In this document: one piece after another, positions 4,567-5,510 of the stretch
Layout: each line of letters opens with the position of its first letter
Numbering within the stretch: the first letter of the stretch is position 1
Source of the DNA: Candidatus Cloacimonadota bacterium
GTDB taxonomy: Bacteria; Cloacimonadota; Cloacimonadia; Cloacimonadales; TCS61
Assembly (NCBI GenBank): GCA_011372345.1
Contig: DRTC01000467.1
Location: 1-5,510, forward strand
DNA length: 5,510 nt
Direction of reading: 5' to 3'
Notes under the pieces: model-generated
What the model saw: the letters and a program-made list of their open reading frames with translations, nothing else
What the model was told of the DNA's origin: nothing
Database searches by the model: none
Program-made: the position numbers and the translations under genes

Positions 4567-5349
4567 ATGGAATTATTAAAAAGAGTAATCTTAGCCGTAA
4601 TTTTCATTCCGATCATTCTCGGAATATTCTATTTTAGCGGGATCGCTTTGTTATCGTTTCTCGCTCTGATCGTTTTTTTCCAGATGTTCGAGTTGCGGGA
4701 AATGTTCTTCCAAAAAGGAGTAATAATTCCCATAATTTTACTGCCGACCAGCATTCTCATTTTTGTTTTATCATCTTTGTTCGGAACCAAAGAAATTGTT
4801 TTCTCATTGCTCCTGATTTTCTTTATAGTTTTGGGAAACGACCTTTTTAGGAACCAATTGGAAGGTTCGATTTCCAGAGTATCAACTAGTATTTTCTCAA
4901 TAGTCTATTCTGCAGTTTTTCTTTCGTCTGTTTATCGGATCAGTGCTTTTGAAAACGGACATTTATTGATCTTATCATTGCTCGTTCTCATCTGGATAAC
5001 AGATACTTTCGCTTATTTCACGGGCTTGCTTTTCGGCAAACATCGAGGAGTTTTCAAAGCCAGTCCGAAAAAATCTGTTGAAGGATTTCTCGGTGGTTTA
5101 TTTTTTGCTCTGATAGGAGGTTTTGTTATCTATAAATTTGCGGATATTCCCATAGAAAAAAGCCTGGCAGCAGCGATTTGTGCAGGGATTTTCGGACAAC
5201 TTGGTGATCTGTTCGAATCAATGCTCAAACGAGATGCGGGAGTGAAAGACAGTTCCAATCTATTACCGGGTCATGGTGGAGTTCTGGATCGTTTTGATAG
5301 TCTTTTGATTGCGGCTCCGGTTTATTATCTGGTTTTAAGTTTGAAGTGA
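4567..5349 (+). CDS. cdsA: Phosphatidate cytidylyltransferase (CDP-diacylglycerol synthase)
   Basis: An integral membrane enzyme that condenses CTP with phosphatidic acid to give CDP-diacylglycerol, the precursor of bacterial phospholipids. The 260-aa product is hydrophobic throughout. Membrane segments are visible at about 6-25, 27-42, 52-71, 77-91, 108-124, 132-152, 174-190 and 197-212, with a last one near 245-258. The family signature is complete near the C-terminus: S218-x-L-K221-R222, K227-D228, S230, L233-P234, then HGG (236-238), D241-R242-F-D244. These polar residues bind the metal and CTP. The conserved ITDTFAYFTGLLFGKHR and SPKKSVEGFLGG stretches (144-160, 166-177) are also present. 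Length is normal. It is the usual downstream partner of uppS, here split from it by the inverted-repeat element. Its start has only a weak Shine-Dalgarno (gggaaaa). Confidence 0.94.
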   Translation: MELLKRVILAVIFIPIILGIFYFSGIALLSFLALIVFFQMFELREMFFQKGVIIPIILLPTSILIFVLSSLFGTKEIVFSLLLIFFIVLGNDLFRNQLEGSISRVSTSIFSIVYSAVFLSSVYRISAFENGHLLILSLLVLIWITDTFAYFTGLLFGKHRGVFKASPKKSVEGFLGGLFFALIGGFVIYKFADIPIEKSLAAAICAGIFGQLGDLFESMLKRDAGVKDSSNLLPGHGGVLDRFDSLLIAAPVYYLVLSLK

Positions 5350-5383
5350 TAATTAGAAAATGTAATTACTAATAGAAATTCTT

Positions 5384-5510
5384 ATGAAAAATCAAAAAAC
5401 CAAAGAAACTTTCGATTTTTATCAAAGTAATCTACTGACAGGGATGAACAAAGATTCCAAAATTGTTTTAGTTACTGGTGGAGCAGGTTTTATCGGTTCG
5501 AATTTTATCA
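5384..5510 (+). CDS. NAD(P)-dependent sugar-nucleotide epimerase/dehydratase, 5' end only
   Basis: The first 42 codons of a gene that runs off the window. Residues 27-42 read IVLVTGGAGFIGSNFI, the N-terminal Rossmann strand and the GxxGxxG dinucleotide-binding loop of the extended SDR family. The GSNFI ending is typical of dTDP-glucose 4,6-dehydratase (RmlB/RfbB), but UDP-glucose epimerases and related dehydratases share it and the catalytic Tyr-x3-Lys is out of view, so no symbol is given. From ATG 5384 there are about 26 residues before the Rossmann strand, unusually many. An in-frame ATG at 5444 (MNKDSKIVLVTGG) would give the usual short lead. Neither start has a clear Shine-Dalgarno. It lies 34 bp after cdsA and would suit a surface-polysaccharide or nucleotide-sugar role. 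Confidence 0.8.
   Translation, partial: MKNQKTKETFDFYQSNLLTGMNKDSKIVLVTGGAGFIGSNFI

Noticed and set aside
5362..5369. Palindrome gtaattac after cdsA as an operator
   Set aside because: An 8-bp AT-rich palindrome is expected by chance, and nothing else around it supports a binding site.

Overview
The window is AT-rich (about one third G+C by eye) and bacterial, with every recognisable gene on the + strand. It suggests an uncultivated, low-GC, Gram-negative-type bacterium. The density of short degenerate intergenic repeats and the presence of a four-helix-bundle (S23/IVS) gene resemble what is seen in Cloacimonadota and related FCB or candidate-phylum genomes. That assignment is a guess, because there is no rRNA or other phylogenetic marker that could be compared here.

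Layout. (1) 1-123: the last 40 codons of a gene that begins outside the window, with a charged helical tail possibly from a HEPN/UPF0332 protein. (2) 124-234: a short spacer with a degenerate inverted repeat. (3) 235-1790: a compact type II restriction-modification system, made of a beta-class SPPY DNA methyltransferase and a BglII/BstYI-family endonuclease joined by a TAATG stop/start overlap. The endonuclease family predicts recognition of RGATCY or AGATCT. (4) 1791-1929: a hairpin-rich spacer. (5) 1930-3031: prfB (release factor 2) with the classical autoregulatory +1 frameshift, so the full protein is 366 aa and starts at 1930. (6) 3030-3552: a four-helix-bundle gene flanked by inverted arrays of a 9-bp repeat. 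(7) 3481-4278: uppS, whose N-terminal Ser/Thr/Asn-rich extension is encoded by the downstream repeat array. (8) 4279-4566: a spacer filled by a roughly 264-bp element with long imperfect terminal inverted repeats, bracketed by a 12-bp near-perfect direct repeat. (9) 4567-5349: cdsA. (10) 5384-5510: the start of an NAD(P)-binding sugar-nucleotide epimerase/dehydratase.

How the genes fit together. prfB is translation termination. uppS and cdsA form a widely conserved envelope pair, making the undecaprenyl lipid carrier and CDP-diacylglycerol, and the nucleotide-sugar enzyme downstream fits an envelope or polysaccharide context. The restriction-modification pair is accessory.

The most interesting structure is repeat-driven. 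Two different repeat systems sit at the gene junctions prfB/uppS and uppS/cdsA, and each looks like an insertion into an originally tighter gene string. One carries a four-helix-bundle gene and appears to have been co-opted as coding sequence of an essential enzyme; the other is non-coding and MITE-like.
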